Shown: positions 6,263 to 14,825 of the stretch, piece after piece
Layout: the number at the start of each line of letters is the position of its first letter
How positions within the stretch are numbered: position 1 is the first letter of the stretch
Program-made: the position numbers and the translations under genes
Assembly: GCA_016287035.1 (NCBI GenBank)
Contig: JAEEVI010000115.1
Span: 1-17,207 of the forward strand
DNA from: Bacillota bacterium
Lineage (GTDB): Bacteria; Bacillota; Clostridia; Peptostreptococcales; Anaerovoracaceae
Reading direction: 5' to 3'
DNA: 17,207 nt
The notes under the pieces: generated by a model
Told to the model about the DNA's origin: nothing
The model's input: the letters and a program-made list of their open reading frames with translations, nothing else
Database searches by the model: none

Positions 6263-6270
6263 AATATAAT
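6241..6270 (+). promoter_or_regulatory. Consensus sigma-A promoter for rny, overlapping the terminator
   Basis: TTGACA (6241-6246) and TATAAT (6265-6270) both match consensus fully, 18 bp apart. The -35 box is in the terminator loop and the right stem arm is the spacer. Transcription should start near 6277, giving a leader of about 110 nt before the rny ATG. Confidence 0.88.
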
Positions 6271-6333
6271 TAACTGATTTGATGTACTTTCTAAGTTAAG
6301 TCAAAAACATAGATCTTTACAGCAATATCGTTC

Positions 6334-6358
6334 TGCGGCAGGCCGTCCGCCCGCCGCA
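6334..6358 (+). promoter_or_regulatory. Leader hairpin upstream of rny
   Basis: TGCGGC (6334-6339) pairs with GCCGCA (6353-6358), and the inner GGC/GCC pair adds three base pairs beyond an A-C mismatch, around a CGTCC loop. An A-rich stretch and AGAGGAGG follow. It is not a terminator on either strand because no T run follows it. It may stabilise the rny mRNA or mark a processing or autoregulatory site. Confidence 0.45.
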
Positions 6359-6386
6359 TAAAAAAACAGAGGAGGTCAACGGACAC

Positions 6387-7931
6387 ATGGGACGCATAGG
6401 AACAGTGCTCCTGCTCGTTGTCGTCGCTCTGCTCATCGGAATACTTATCGGTTATATCTTAAGAAAGACTAAGGCTGAAAAGACGATCGGAAGCGCGGAG
6501 ACCATGGCGAAGAACCTGATCCTGGACGCTGAGAACCGCTCGGAGCAGATCAGAAGAGAAAGCCTTGCCGAGGCAAAGCAGGAAGCCAAGAACCTGCGCA
6601 ACGAAGCAGAACGCGACATCAAGGAAAGAAGAGACGAAGTAAAGAGAACGGAGAACAGGCTCATCCAGAAGGAATCATCGCTGGATAAGAAGCTGGAATC
6701 CATCGAACGCAAGGAAGAGGCGATATCCAGAAAGCTCCAGTCCATAAGCGACAAGGAGAAGGATCTGGAGAGCTTCCGCGAAAAGCAGATCGCGGAGCTC
6801 GAAAGGATCTCGGGCTGCACGGCGGAAGAGGCGAAACAGCTTCTTCTCGCGGACATCGAAAGGGACGTCCGCCACGACGCGTCGGTCATGATCAGGGATA
6901 TCGAGACGAAGGCCAAGGAGGAGGCGGACCGCAAGGCAAAGGAGATAATAACAGGCGCCATCCAGCGCTGCGCCGCGGATCACGTCGCCGAGACGACGGT
7001 ATCGGTAGTATCGATCCCCTCCGACGAGATGAAGGGCCGCATAATCGGCCGCGAGGGCAGGAACATAAGGGCAATAGAGGCCGCTACGGGCGTAGAGCTC
7101 ATAATCGACGACACGCCGGAGGCAGTCATCCTTTCGGGCTTCGATCCCGTAAGGAGGGAGATCGCCAGGATCGCTTTGGAGAGGCTCATCGTAGACGGCC
7201 GCATCCATCCCGCGCGCATCGAGGAGATGGTCGAGAAGGCCCAGAAGGAAGTAAACAACATAATCAAGGAAGAGGGCGAATCCGCGACGTTCGAGGTGGG
7301 CATCCACAACCTCCACCCCGAGCTCGTAAAGCTCCTCGGAAGGCTGCGCTACCGCACGAGCTACGGTCAGAACGTCCTTAAGCATTCGCTCGAGGTCGCT
7401 CATCTGGCCGGTCTCATGGCGGGCGAGCTGGGAATGGACATAAAGCTCGCGCAGCGAGCCGGTCTTCTCCACGACATAGGAAAGGCTCTCGATCACGAGA
7501 TCCAGGGCACGCACGTCGACATCGGAATAGACGTACTGCGCAAGTACAAGGAGTCCGAGGCGGTCATCGACGCGATGGCGGCCCACCACGGAGACTACGA
7601 GCCCAAGAGCGCCGAAGCCGTCCTGGTGGCGGCAGCCGACGCGCTGTCGGCCGCGCGTCCCGGAGCCAGAAGGGAGACGCTCGATTCGTACATCAAGAGG
7701 CTCCAGAAGCTCGAGGAGATCGCCAGCTCGACGCCGGGCGTCGAATCCTCCTACGCGATCCAGGCCGGAAGAGAGATACGCATAATCGCGAAGCCGGACG
7801 AGGTCTCGGACGATTCCCTGGAGATGCTCGCCAGAGACATCGCCAAGAAGATAGAAAGCGAGCTCGAATACCCGGGCCAGATAAAGGTCAACGTAATACG
7901 GGAAACGCGGGCAATAGACTACGCGAAATAA
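6387..7931 (+). CDS. rny: Ribonuclease Y
   Basis: RNase Y is the membrane-bound endonuclease that starts bulk mRNA decay and processing in many Gram-positive bacteria. The 514-residue length is family-typical. The order is: one N-terminal transmembrane helix (about 5-25), a long charged coiled coil (about 30-185, dense in K, E and R), a KH RNA-binding domain with GRIIGREGRN (217-226), and an HD metal-dependent nuclease domain with H333, His362-Asp363 in LLHDIGK, and the later HHGDYEP. The C-terminus (YPGQIKVNVIRETRA) is near-invariant in the family. The start has AGAGGAGG 11 nt upstream. It has its own consensus promoter (6241-6270) and a structured leader. The coding sequence appears complete and intact. 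Confidence 0.98.
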   Translation: MGRIGTVLLLVVVALLIGILIGYILRKTKAEKTIGSAETMAKNLILDAENRSEQIRRESLAEAKQEAKNLRNEAERDIKERRDEVKRTENRLIQKESSLDKKLESIERKEEAISRKLQSISDKEKDLESFREKQIAELERISGCTAEEAKQLLLADIERDVRHDASVMIRDIETKAKEEADRKAKEIITGAIQRCAADHVAETTVSVVSIPSDEMKGRIIGREGRNIRAIEAATGVELIIDDTPEAVILSGFDPVRREIARIALERLIVDGRIHPARIEEMVEKAQKEVNNIIKEEGESATFEVGIHNLHPELVKLLGRLRYRTSYGQNVLKHSLEVAHLAGLMAGELGMDIKLAQRAGLLHDIGKALDHEIQGTHVDIGIDVLRKYKESEAVIDAMAAHHGDYEPKSAEAVLVAAADALSAARPGARRETLDSYIKRLQKLEEIASSTPGVESSYAIQAGREIRIIAKPDEVSDDSLEMLARDIAKKIESELEYPGQIKVNVIRETRAIDYAK

Positions 7932-7940
7932 AAGCTTACT

Positions 7941-7970
7941 CAGGGGGAGGCGACGCCTCCCCCTGCTTTT
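7941..7970 (+). terminator. Strong-stem terminator-like hairpin after rny
   Basis: CAGGGGGAGGC (7941-7951) and GCCTCCCCCTG (7955-7965) form a perfect 11-bp stem with a GAC loop, followed by CTTTTG. The stem is very stable but the T run is only four bases, so partial readthrough into the desulfurase-thiI genes is plausible. No convincing promoter lies between here and 8024. Confidence 0.65.
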
Positions 7971-7997
7971 GCCGCGCGGCGACGGATACCGCGCGGC
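7971..7997 (+). repeat. Second GC-rich inverted repeat in the rny-desulfurase gap
   Basis: GCCGCGCGG (7971-7979) and CCGCGCGGC (7989-7997) form a perfect 9-bp stem with a 9-nt loop directly after the first hairpin, without a T run. It ends 26 nt before the desulfurase ATG. It may mark an RNA processing or stability element at the 5' end of the downstream message. Confidence 0.5.
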
Positions 7998-8023
7998 GCG
8001 TTCGTTAAGGAAACAGGTAACGC

Positions 8024-9187
8024 ATGTTCGTATATTTGGATAACAGCGCAACGACAAGAGTCTGCGAGGAGGCCGCGCGGGCCGCGCAGAGCGCGATGAC
8101 GGAGACCTTCGGCAATCCGTCGTCGCTGCACAGGCTCGGGCTCGAGGCGGAAAAGCTGCTCAGAAGATCGCGCGCCGTCATAGCGGATACGCTCGGCGCC
8201 AGGGACGAGGAGATATGGTTCACGTCCTGCGGGACGGAGAGCGACAACACCGCGATAGCGGGCGTATGGGAGAGCCGCAGAAAGACCGGAAAGCGCGTGA
8301 TAACCACAGCCGTCGAGCATCCCGCCGTGCTCGCGCCGTGCAGGCGCCTGCAGGAGCTTGGAGCTGACGTAATATATCTTCCGGTAAAGCGCGACGGGAC
8401 GTTCGATATGGATGCCTTCAGGGAGGCGCTTACGCCGGACACGATACTCGTGTCGGTCATGCACGTCAACAACGAGACGGGGGCCGTGATGCCGGTCGCG
8501 GAGATAAAGCAGGCGATGCTCGAGGTTGGGAGCTCCGCGCTCCTTCACACCGACGCGGTCCAGAGCTACGGAAAGCTTAAGATCGACGCCGGAGAGCTCG
8601 GAGCCGATCTGCTCAGTGTTTCGGGCCATAAGATCCACGCGCCCAAGGGAATAGGCGCGCTGTACGTAAGGAAGGGCGTCCACATCCCGCCTCTGATACT
8701 CGGCGGAGGCCAGGAAAAGGGCCGCCGCTCCGGGACGGAGAGCCTTCCGCTCATAGCGGCCTTCGCCGCGGCGGCGGAAAAGGTCTGCGGAGATATCCCC
8801 GCAAGGGCTGAAGCCATGAGGACCGCGAAGAACTTCCTCAAGGCCAGGGTGCTCGAGTACGTCCCGGACGCCGTCGTCAATTCTCCCGAAGATTCCGTAT
8901 GCTCCGTCCTCAACATGAGCTTTCCGGGCTGCAGGGGCGAAGTCCTGCTGCACATGCTCGAAGAGAAGGATATATACGTTTCGACGGCTTCGGCGTGTTC
9001 CTCGCATTCGAAGGAGCACAGGAGCCACGTGCTTTCGGCGATGGGGCTCTCCCCGGAGCTCATCGACGGCGCCCTCAGGTTCAGCTTCTGCGCGGAGAAC
9101 ACACCCGAGCAGATGGACTACGCGGCCTACGAGCTCGAGAAGGCCGTCGCGCGCCAGAGAAGGCTGATGAAAGCGTTTAAAAAGTAG
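8024..9187 (+). CDS. Cysteine desulfurase (NifS/IscS family), probable partner of ThiI
   Basis: This PLP enzyme takes sulfur from cysteine and holds it as an enzyme persulfide. The 387-residue protein starts YLDNSATT, has the PLP-stacking His99 in AVEHP, HVNNETG (147-153), the Schiff-base lysine Lys203 in SGHK, and the persulfide Cys325 in TASACSSHS. The motif around Cys325 places it in the IscS/NifS-like group rather than the SufS group. The ATG at 8024 has AGGT a few bases upstream. The gene ends where thiI begins, with no scaffold gene (iscU) nearby. In Bacillus the dedicated NifZ-ThiI pair makes 4-thiouridine, so a NifZ-type role is the best inference. A general Fe-S role cannot be excluded. 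Confidence 0.93.
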   Translation: MFVYLDNSATTRVCEEAARAAQSAMTETFGNPSSLHRLGLEAEKLLRRSRAVIADTLGARDEEIWFTSCGTESDNTAIAGVWESRRKTGKRVITTAVEHPAVLAPCRRLQELGADVIYLPVKRDGTFDMDAFREALTPDTILVSVMHVNNETGAVMPVAEIKQAMLEVGSSALLHTDAVQSYGKLKIDAGELGADLLSVSGHKIHAPKGIGALYVRKGVHIPPLILGGGQEKGRRSGTESLPLIAAFAAAAEKVCGDIPARAEAMRTAKNFLKARVLEYVPDAVVNSPEDSVCSVLNMSFPGCRGEVLLHMLEEKDIYVSTASACSSHSKEHRSHVLSAMGLSPELIDGALRFSFCAENTPEQMDYAAYELEKAVARQRRLMKAFKK

Positions 9188-9196
9188 GTGATGCCG

Positions 9197-10405
9197 ATGG
9201 ACAATATATACATCGTCCGCTGCGGCGAGACGGCCCTCAAGGGCGACAACAAGCCGTACTTCGAGCGCATGCTCGTTCAGCGGATAAAAAAGGTCCTCGA
9301 AAGCGAGGAGGGCGTCTGCGTCGAAAGGACGGACGGCCTTATATTCGTGCGCGCTCCGCAGTCCGCCGACCAGGAGCTGATCGTGCGCAGGGCATCCAGG
9401 GTCTTCGGAGTCGATTCGATAAGTCCCGCGAGGGAGATCGACATAAGCGGAATGACGGCCGAAGATGCTCTTTCCGCCGTCGGCGCCGCCGCGGTGGAGG
9501 TCATGCTCGGGCTAATAAAGGAGCGCGGCGTAAAGACGTTCAAGGTCGAGGCAAAGCGCGCCGACAAGACCTTCCCTGTCCAGTCGCCGCAGATCGCCAG
9601 ACAGATGGGAGCGTTCATCCTGAAGGGCTGCAGGGTCCTGAAGGTCGACGTCCACGAGCCAGACGTTCAGCTGTACGTCAACGTCAGAAGGAATAAGGCT
9701 TACATATACGAGCGCAAGATCCACGGCTTCGGCGGTCTTCCTCTCGGAACGAACGGAAGAGGTCTCGTGCTGCTGTCCGGCGGCATCGATTCGCCGGTCG
9801 CGGCGTTCATGATGGCCCACAGGGGCATGGTGCTCGACGCGGTCCACTTCCACTCATATCCGTATACCTCCGAGCGCGCGTGGGAGAAGGTGAAGGACCT
9901 CGCGGGGCTTCTTGCGGTATACTGCGGAAAGCTCCGCATCTTCAGCGTCAACCTGCTTCCCGTGCAGGAGCAGATCGTTCAGAACTGCCCCGAGGAGGAG
10001 ACCACGATACTCGTGCGGCGCTTCATGATGCGCATCGCGGAAAGGATCGCGAAGGAGCAGGGCTGCATGATGCTCATAACGGGCGAGGATCTCGGGCAGG
10101 TGGCGAGCCAGACGGCGGAGGCCCTCGTGGTCACCGACGCGGCGGTGAGCCTTCCCGTCATGCGTCCGCTCATAGGCATGGACAAGGTCGACATAATGGA
10201 AAAGGCGAAGGAGATAGGGACGTACGAGACGTCGATACAGCCCTACGAGGACTGCTGCACGGTCTTCCTCCCCAAGCATCCCTCGACCAAGCCGAAGCTC
10301 GAAAAGATACTGATGTCGGAATCCCTCCTCGACTGCGAGGCTCTGACCGAGGCGGCCGCGGCGTCGGCCGAGGTCACCGTCATACAGCCGAGAAGCGATA
10401 TATAA
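9197..10405 (+). CDS. thiI: tRNA 4-thiouridine sulfurtransferase ThiI
   Basis: ThiI adenylates U8 of tRNA and inserts sulfur supplied by a cysteine desulfurase, giving 4-thiouridine. In some bacteria it also serves thiamine synthesis. The 402-residue protein has an N-terminal ferredoxin-like region and THUMP domain (to about 165), then the PP-loop pyrophosphatase domain with SGGIDSP at 194-200, GEDLGQVASQT (296-306), and the conserved cysteine segment EDCCTVF (351-357). There is no C-terminal rhodanese domain, as usual in Gram-positive ThiI. I favour ATG 9197 because AGG at 9186-9188 is eight bases upstream; GTG 9188 and ATG 9191 are alternatives adding two or three residues. It directly follows the desulfurase stop, suggesting coupled expression. 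Confidence 0.96.
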   Translation: MDNIYIVRCGETALKGDNKPYFERMLVQRIKKVLESEEGVCVERTDGLIFVRAPQSADQELIVRRASRVFGVDSISPAREIDISGMTAEDALSAVGAAAVEVMLGLIKERGVKTFKVEAKRADKTFPVQSPQIARQMGAFILKGCRVLKVDVHEPDVQLYVNVRRNKAYIYERKIHGFGGLPLGTNGRGLVLLSGGIDSPVAAFMMAHRGMVLDAVHFHSYPYTSERAWEKVKDLAGLLAVYCGKLRIFSVNLLPVQEQIVQNCPEEETTILVRRFMMRIAERIAKEQGCMMLITGEDLGQVASQTAEALVVTDAAVSLPVMRPLIGMDKVDIMEKAKEIGTYETSIQPYEDCCTVFLPKHPSTKPKLEKILMSESLLDCEALTEAAAASAEVTVIQPRSDI

Positions 10406-10435
10406 ATCACCAAGCGTTAAAAAAGGAGAAACAAA

Positions 10436-11248
10436 ATGGGTAGTGCAACAGCGACATTATCGATCGCGGCAGCGTTCCTGCTCGCGCACCTCGTCCCCGC
10501 GGTGCTCGTGCTCGTCGGAGGCTTCATAATCATCAAGATCGTCATGGGGCTCGTGAAAAAGCTTTTCGCGAAGACGAACAAGCTCGATCCTATCGTCTGC
10601 GACTTTACGCTCAAAGTCCTCAACATACTTCTCTGGACGATCGTCCTGCTTACTCTCTTGAAGCAGCTCGGCGTCGACATCACGTCGTTCCTGACGGTGT
10701 TCGCCGCGGCCGGCGCCGCTGTCGCCCTGGCTCTCAAGGACAGCCTCGGAAACCTCGCAGGCGGCATCCTGATAATGTTCAACAAGCCCTTCGGCAAGGG
10801 TGATTACATCTCCTGCTGCGGAAACGAGGGCTTCGTGCAGACCATGGATCTTCTCTTTACGACGGTCCTGACGATCGACAACAAGACGATCTCCATACCG
10901 AACGGCCAGATCGCGAACAACGCGCTCATCAACTTCACGAAGGAAGACACCAGAAGGGTCGACGTATCCATCGGCATCGCGTACGAGAGCGATATCGAGA
11001 AGGCCCGCGAGACTGTCCTCGCGCTCGCCGCGAACGATCCGAAGTTCCTGACGAGCCCCGCGGCGGTATGCTTCGTACAGGGCTATTCCGACCACGCCAT
11101 AGAGCTGATCTTCCGCGGCTGGTGCAAGACCGCCGATTACTGGGACGTCTGGTTCAACTTCCACAACAACCTCAAGCCCGCTCTCGACGCGGCGCAGATC
11201 GCGATACCGTTCCCCCAGATGGACGTGCACGTAGACAACAAGCAGTAA
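10436..11248 (+). CDS. mscS: Small-conductance mechanosensitive channel (MscS family)
   Basis: MscS channels open when membrane tension rises and release solutes under hypo-osmotic stress. The 270-residue protein matches the compact E. coli-type length. Three hydrophobic segments are visible: about 10-40, 57-77, and the pore-lining third helix about 82-113, whose small-residue pattern (AAAGAAVALALKDSLGNLAGG) is characteristic. A beta domain follows with IPNGQIANN (154-162), where E. coli has IPNGKI, then the cytoplasmic alpha/beta domain. AAAAAAGGAG lies 8 nt before the ATG. The gene sits 30 bp after thiI and 18 bp before dnaE, within an apparent operon, though it has no obvious functional link to either neighbour. 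Confidence 0.95.
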   Translation: MGSATATLSIAAAFLLAHLVPAVLVLVGGFIIIKIVMGLVKKLFAKTNKLDPIVCDFTLKVLNILLWTIVLLTLLKQLGVDITSFLTVFAAAGAAVALALKDSLGNLAGGILIMFNKPFGKGDYISCCGNEGFVQTMDLLFTTVLTIDNKTISIPNGQIANNALINFTKEDTRRVDVSIGIAYESDIEKARETVLALAANDPKFLTSPAAVCFVQGYSDHAIELIFRGWCKTADYWDVWFNFHNNLKPALDAAQIAIPFPQMDVHVDNKQ

Positions 11249-11266
11249 CCGCGGAAAAGTTTTCAA

Positions 11267-14200
11267 ATGGCATTCACTCATCTCCACGTACATACGGAAT
11301 ACAGCCTGCTCGACGGCGCGGCGAGGATAGACAAGCTCGTCGCCCGCGGCAGGGAGCTCGGCATGACGGCCATGGCCATAACGGACCACGGCGTCATGTA
11401 CGGCGCCGTGCAGTTTTACGAGCAGTGCAAAAAGCAGGGCATCAAGCCGATAATCGGCTGCGAGGTCTATACCGCCGCGCGCACGCGTTTCGACAGGGTC
11501 GCTTCGCTCGACGGCGACAGCGGCCATCTCGTGCTGCTCGTAAAGAACGACGAGGGGTACAGGAACCTCATAAAGATCGTTTCGACCGCTTACAAGGACG
11601 GTTTTTATTACCATCCGAGGGTCGACTGCGAGCTGCTCTCCGAGTACAGCGGAGGCCTTATAGCCCTGTCGGCGTGCCTTGCCGGAAAGGTCCAGCAGGA
11701 GCTGCTGAAGGGCGATTACGAGGGAGCGAGAGCCGAGGCGCTGCGCATGCAGGGCATATTCGGCGAGGGCAACTTCTATCTCGAGATCCAGGACCAGGGG
11801 CTCGAGGAGGAGCGCAGGATCAATCCGGACATAAAGCGCCTTTCGAAGGAGACCGGGATCCCGCTCGTCGCCACGAACGACGTGCACTACATAAACCAGT
11901 CCGACGCGGCGGCTCACGACGTGCTCCTCTGCATCCAGACGAAGAGCAGCTTCTCCGATCCCAAGCGCATGCGCTTTTCCACCGACCAGTTCTACCTGAA
12001 GTCGGAGGAGGAGATGCGAAAGATCTTCTCCGACGTCCCCGAAGCCGTGGACAATACGATGGAGATCGTCGATAAGTGCGATTTCGACTTCGAATTCGGA
12101 AATTACCACATACCTGTCTGCCAGGTCCCCGACGGCTACGACCAGAAGAGCTTCTTCGAATATCTCTGCTGGTCAGGTCTCGAGTACAGGTACGGCAGCA
12201 CCCAGCCTTCGCCTTCGAGCTCCAGGCAGTATCCCGCCGTTCCCCCGGAGGATCCTTCCTCTCTGGCTCCGACAGTTTCGGACGAGCTGCGCGAAAGGAT
12301 GCGCTACGAAGTCGAGACGATCGAGAAGATGGGCTACGTCGGATATTTCCTTATCGTCTGGGATTTCGTGAACTACGCGAAGGGCCACGGAATAATGGTC
12401 GGTCCCGGGCGTGGCTCCGCCGCGGGTTCGGCCGTCTCGTACTGCCTTGAGATAACGGACATCGATCCGATAAGGTTCAACCTGATATTCGAGCGGTTCC
12501 TCAACATCGAGAGGGTATCGATGCCGGATATAGACATGGACTTCTGCATAGAGCGCAGAGGCGAGGTCATCGATTACGTAAAGCAGCGCTACGGCGTCGA
12601 CAACGTATCCCAGATATCCACGTTCGGTACGCTCAAGGCCAGGGCCGTCTTTAAAGACGTAGCAAAGGTCATGGAGCTCCCGTTCAGCAGGAGCCTTGAG
12701 ATCTCCAAGATGATCCCCGAGGACCTAAAGATAACGCTCGACAAGGCTCTCGAGCAGAGCCCCGACTTCAGAAAGGTCTACGAGGAGGACGACCTCGTAA
12801 GGCGCATCGTCGACACCGCGAAGGTCCTCGAAGGACTCGCGCGCCATTCCTCGACGCACGCCGCGGGCGTCGTCATATCAAAGGATCCCGTCGATACCTA
12901 CGTCCCGCTCGTCATGGCCGACAAGGGCCTCGCCACGCAGTTCACGATGACGGAGATCGAGCACCTCGGGCTCCTTAAGATGGACTTCCTCGGCCTGAGG
13001 AACCTCACGGCGATACGCGAGTGTCTCTCGCTCATAAAGGAGAACACCGGCGAGGAGATCGACCTCCACAGCATAGACATGGCTGATCCCGGCGTGTACG
13101 GGCTCATAGCTTCGGGAAATACCACCGGCATATTCCAGCTCGAATCCGGCGGCATGACGTCGTTCATGAAGGACCTTCAGCCGGACTGCCTCGAAGACCT
13201 CATAGCAGGCATCTCGCTCTACCGTCCCGGCCCGATGGATTCGATACCGACGTACGTGGACTGCAAGAAGCATCCCGAAAATATCAAATACCTCTGCCCC
13301 GAGCTGGAGCCGATACTGTCCCCGACGTACGGCTGCATAGTGTATCAGGAGCAGGTAATGGACATCGTCCGCAAGCTCGGAGGATACTCCTACGGCAGGG
13401 CGGACCTCGTGCGCAGGGCCATGTCGAAGAAAAAGGCCGACGTCATGGCTAAGGAGCGCGAATACTTCATAAACGGAAAGCTCAACGAGGACGGCAGCAT
13501 AGACGTCCCCGGCTGCATAAGGAACGGCATACCCGAAGACGTCGCGAACACGATATTCGACCAGATGACGAGCTTCGCGGCCTACGCCTTCAACAAGTCG
13601 CACGCCGCGGCTTACGCGGTCGTCGCTTATCAGACGGCGTGGCTGAAATATCACTATCCCGCGCAGTTCCTCGCGTCGCTGATGACCTATCCCGCGGACA
13701 ACAACGCGGTGGCCGGCCTGATCAGGAACGCCGAGGAGATGGGCATAAAGACGCTTCCTCCCGACGTCAACAGGAGCAGGCGCAATTTCTCAACGGAAGA
13801 CGGAAAGATACGATACGGACTTCTCGGCGTCAAGCACGTCGGAGAGGCCGTGGTCGAGAACATAATAGAGGCGCGGCAGAAGCACATGCCCTGCGACATA
13901 TTCGAGTTCGTCGACGGGCTCGACGTGCGCACGGCCAACCGCCAGGCTCTCGAGAGCCTCATCAAGGCTGGCGGCCTGGACTGCTTCCCCGGCAACAGGG
14001 CTCAGAAGCTCGCCGTGATAGGCGATCTCATAGACAGCGCGCAGGATACCGCGAAGAACACGCTCGAGGGACAGATGTCGCTGTTCTCGATGGCGGACAG
14101 CGGCCAGAGCGCGATAAAGCTCGACAGGCAGCTTCCTCCCGCCGCCGATTTCGACAGCAAGGACCTCCTTATGATGGAAAAGGAGATGCTCGGTATATAT

Positions 14201-14821
14201 CTTACGGGCCATCCGCTCAAGTCCGTCGAGGACAAGGTCAGGGCAGTGTCGACGTATACTACGGAGCAGCTGTCGGATCCCGAATTCCTCGAGGATCTCA
14301 AGGACGGTACCTCCGCGACGATCGCCGGGATAATAACGTCCAAAAAGACGATGATAACAAAGAAGGGCAGCATGATGGCCTTCATAGGGCTCGAGGACCT
14401 TTACGGAAGCATAGAGACTGTCGTCTTCTCCAAGTGCTTCGAGGCTGACAGGGAGTGGATCGAGGAGGACAACATCGTAGCCGTTCGCGGCAAGCTCGAT
14501 CTTAAAGGCGAAGAGGCGAAGCTGATCGCGGACAGGATAATGCTGCTGTCGGATCACGCGGGCGCCGCCGCGGCAGCTCCCGCCGCGCAGAAGATGGTCA
14601 AGATCATTATCCCCGATAGCTTCGCGGAGGACGAGGGGCTCACGGCGTTCAGGGGGCTCGCGCGCCGTCACAGGGGCGAGATGCCGGTGGCGCTGCTCGT
14701 TTCGAGCACGGGCCGCAAGTTCAAGCTCGATTACGATCTGTGGGTGGATCCCTCCGACGCCTTCTTCGGCGAAGTCGAAGAGCTGTTCGGCGCGGGAAGC
14801 GTACGCGACCGCGGCAACTGA
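11267..14821 (+). CDS. dnaE: DNA polymerase III alpha subunit
   Basis: This is the catalytic C-family replicative polymerase of DnaE type, without the DnaQ-like exonuclease insert of PolC. The 1184-residue protein begins with the PHP domain (HLHVHTEYSLLDG, 5-17; ITDHG; GCEVYTA). The palm follows with catalytic aspartates Asp421 and Asp423 in PDIDMDF and Asp573 in KMDFLGLRNLT. GPGRGSAAGS and the FNKSHAAAYA finger motif are intact. After tandem HhH and a clamp-binding-like QMSLF (936-940), an OB fold (about 1015-1055) precedes a short C-terminal domain. A Pro/Ser-rich stretch (311-336) at the PHP-palm junction looks inserted. It may be DnaE1-like main polymerase or a secondary DnaE3-type enzyme; the window shows no polC. 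dinB starts four bases after its stop. Confidence 0.97.
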   Translation: MAFTHLHVHTEYSLLDGAARIDKLVARGRELGMTAMAITDHGVMYGAVQFYEQCKKQGIKPIIGCEVYTAARTRFDRVASLDGDSGHLVLLVKNDEGYRNLIKIVSTAYKDGFYYHPRVDCELLSEYSGGLIALSACLAGKVQQELLKGDYEGARAEALRMQGIFGEGNFYLEIQDQGLEEERRINPDIKRLSKETGIPLVATNDVHYINQSDAAAHDVLLCIQTKSSFSDPKRMRFSTDQFYLKSEEEMRKIFSDVPEAVDNTMEIVDKCDFDFEFGNYHIPVCQVPDGYDQKSFFEYLCWSGLEYRYGSTQPSPSSSRQYPAVPPEDPSSLAPTVSDELRERMRYEVETIEKMGYVGYFLIVWDFVNYAKGHGIMVGPGRGSAAGSAVSYCLEITDIDPIRFNLIFERFLNIERVSMPDIDMDFCIERRGEVIDYVKQRYGVDNVSQISTFGTLKARAVFKDVAKVMELPFSRSLEISKMIPEDLKITLDKALEQSPDFRKVYEEDDLVRRIVDTAKVLEGLARHSSTHAAGVVISKDPVDTYVPLVMADKGLATQFTMTEIEHLGLLKMDFLGLRNLTAIRECLSLIKENTGEEIDLHSIDMADPGVYGLIASGNTTGIFQLESGGMTSFMKDLQPDCLEDLIAGISLYRPGPMDSIPTYVDCKKHPENIKYLCPELEPILSPTYGCIVYQEQVMDIVRKLGGYSYGRADLVRRAMSKKKADVMAKEREYFINGKLNEDGSIDVPGCIRNGIPEDVANTIFDQMTSFAAYAFNKSHAAAYAVVAYQTAWLKYHYPAQFLASLMTYPADNNAVAGLIRNAEEMGIKTLPPDVNRSRRNFSTEDGKIRYGLLGVKHVGEAVVENIIEARQKHMPCDIFEFVDGLDVRTANRQALESLIKAGGLDCFPGNRAQKLAVIGDLIDSAQDTAKNTLEGQMSLFSMADSGQSAIKLDRQLPPAADFDSKDLLMMEKEMLGIYLTGHPLKSVEDKVRAVSTYTTEQLSDPEFLEDLKDGTSATIAGIITSKKTMITKKGSMMAFIGLEDLYGSIETVVFSKCFEADREWIEEDNIVAVRGKLDLKGEEAKLIADRIMLLSDHAGAAAAAPAAQKMVKIIIPDSFAEDEGLTAFRGLARRHRGEMPVALLVSSTGRKFKLDYDLWVDPSDAFFGEVEELFGAGSVRDRGN

Positions 14822-14825
14822 AGCG

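Noticed and set aside
6334..6358. Hairpin before rny as a terminator
   Set aside because: It is followed by A-rich sequence on the plus strand and not by Ts; read on the minus strand the Ts precede it.
6675..8057. Minus-strand open frame of 460 codons opposite rny
   Set aside because: It is antisense to a complete, well-matched RNase Y and crosses the 7941-7997 hairpins. Its composition (Arg-, Leu-, Asp- and Tyr-rich) is typical of a shadow frame.
10457..12109. Minus-strand open frame of 550 codons spanning mscS and dnaE
   Set aside because: It is the exact codon-for-codon mirror frame of both genes. It stays open because TTA, CTA and TCA codons are avoided in the real genes. It has no family motif.
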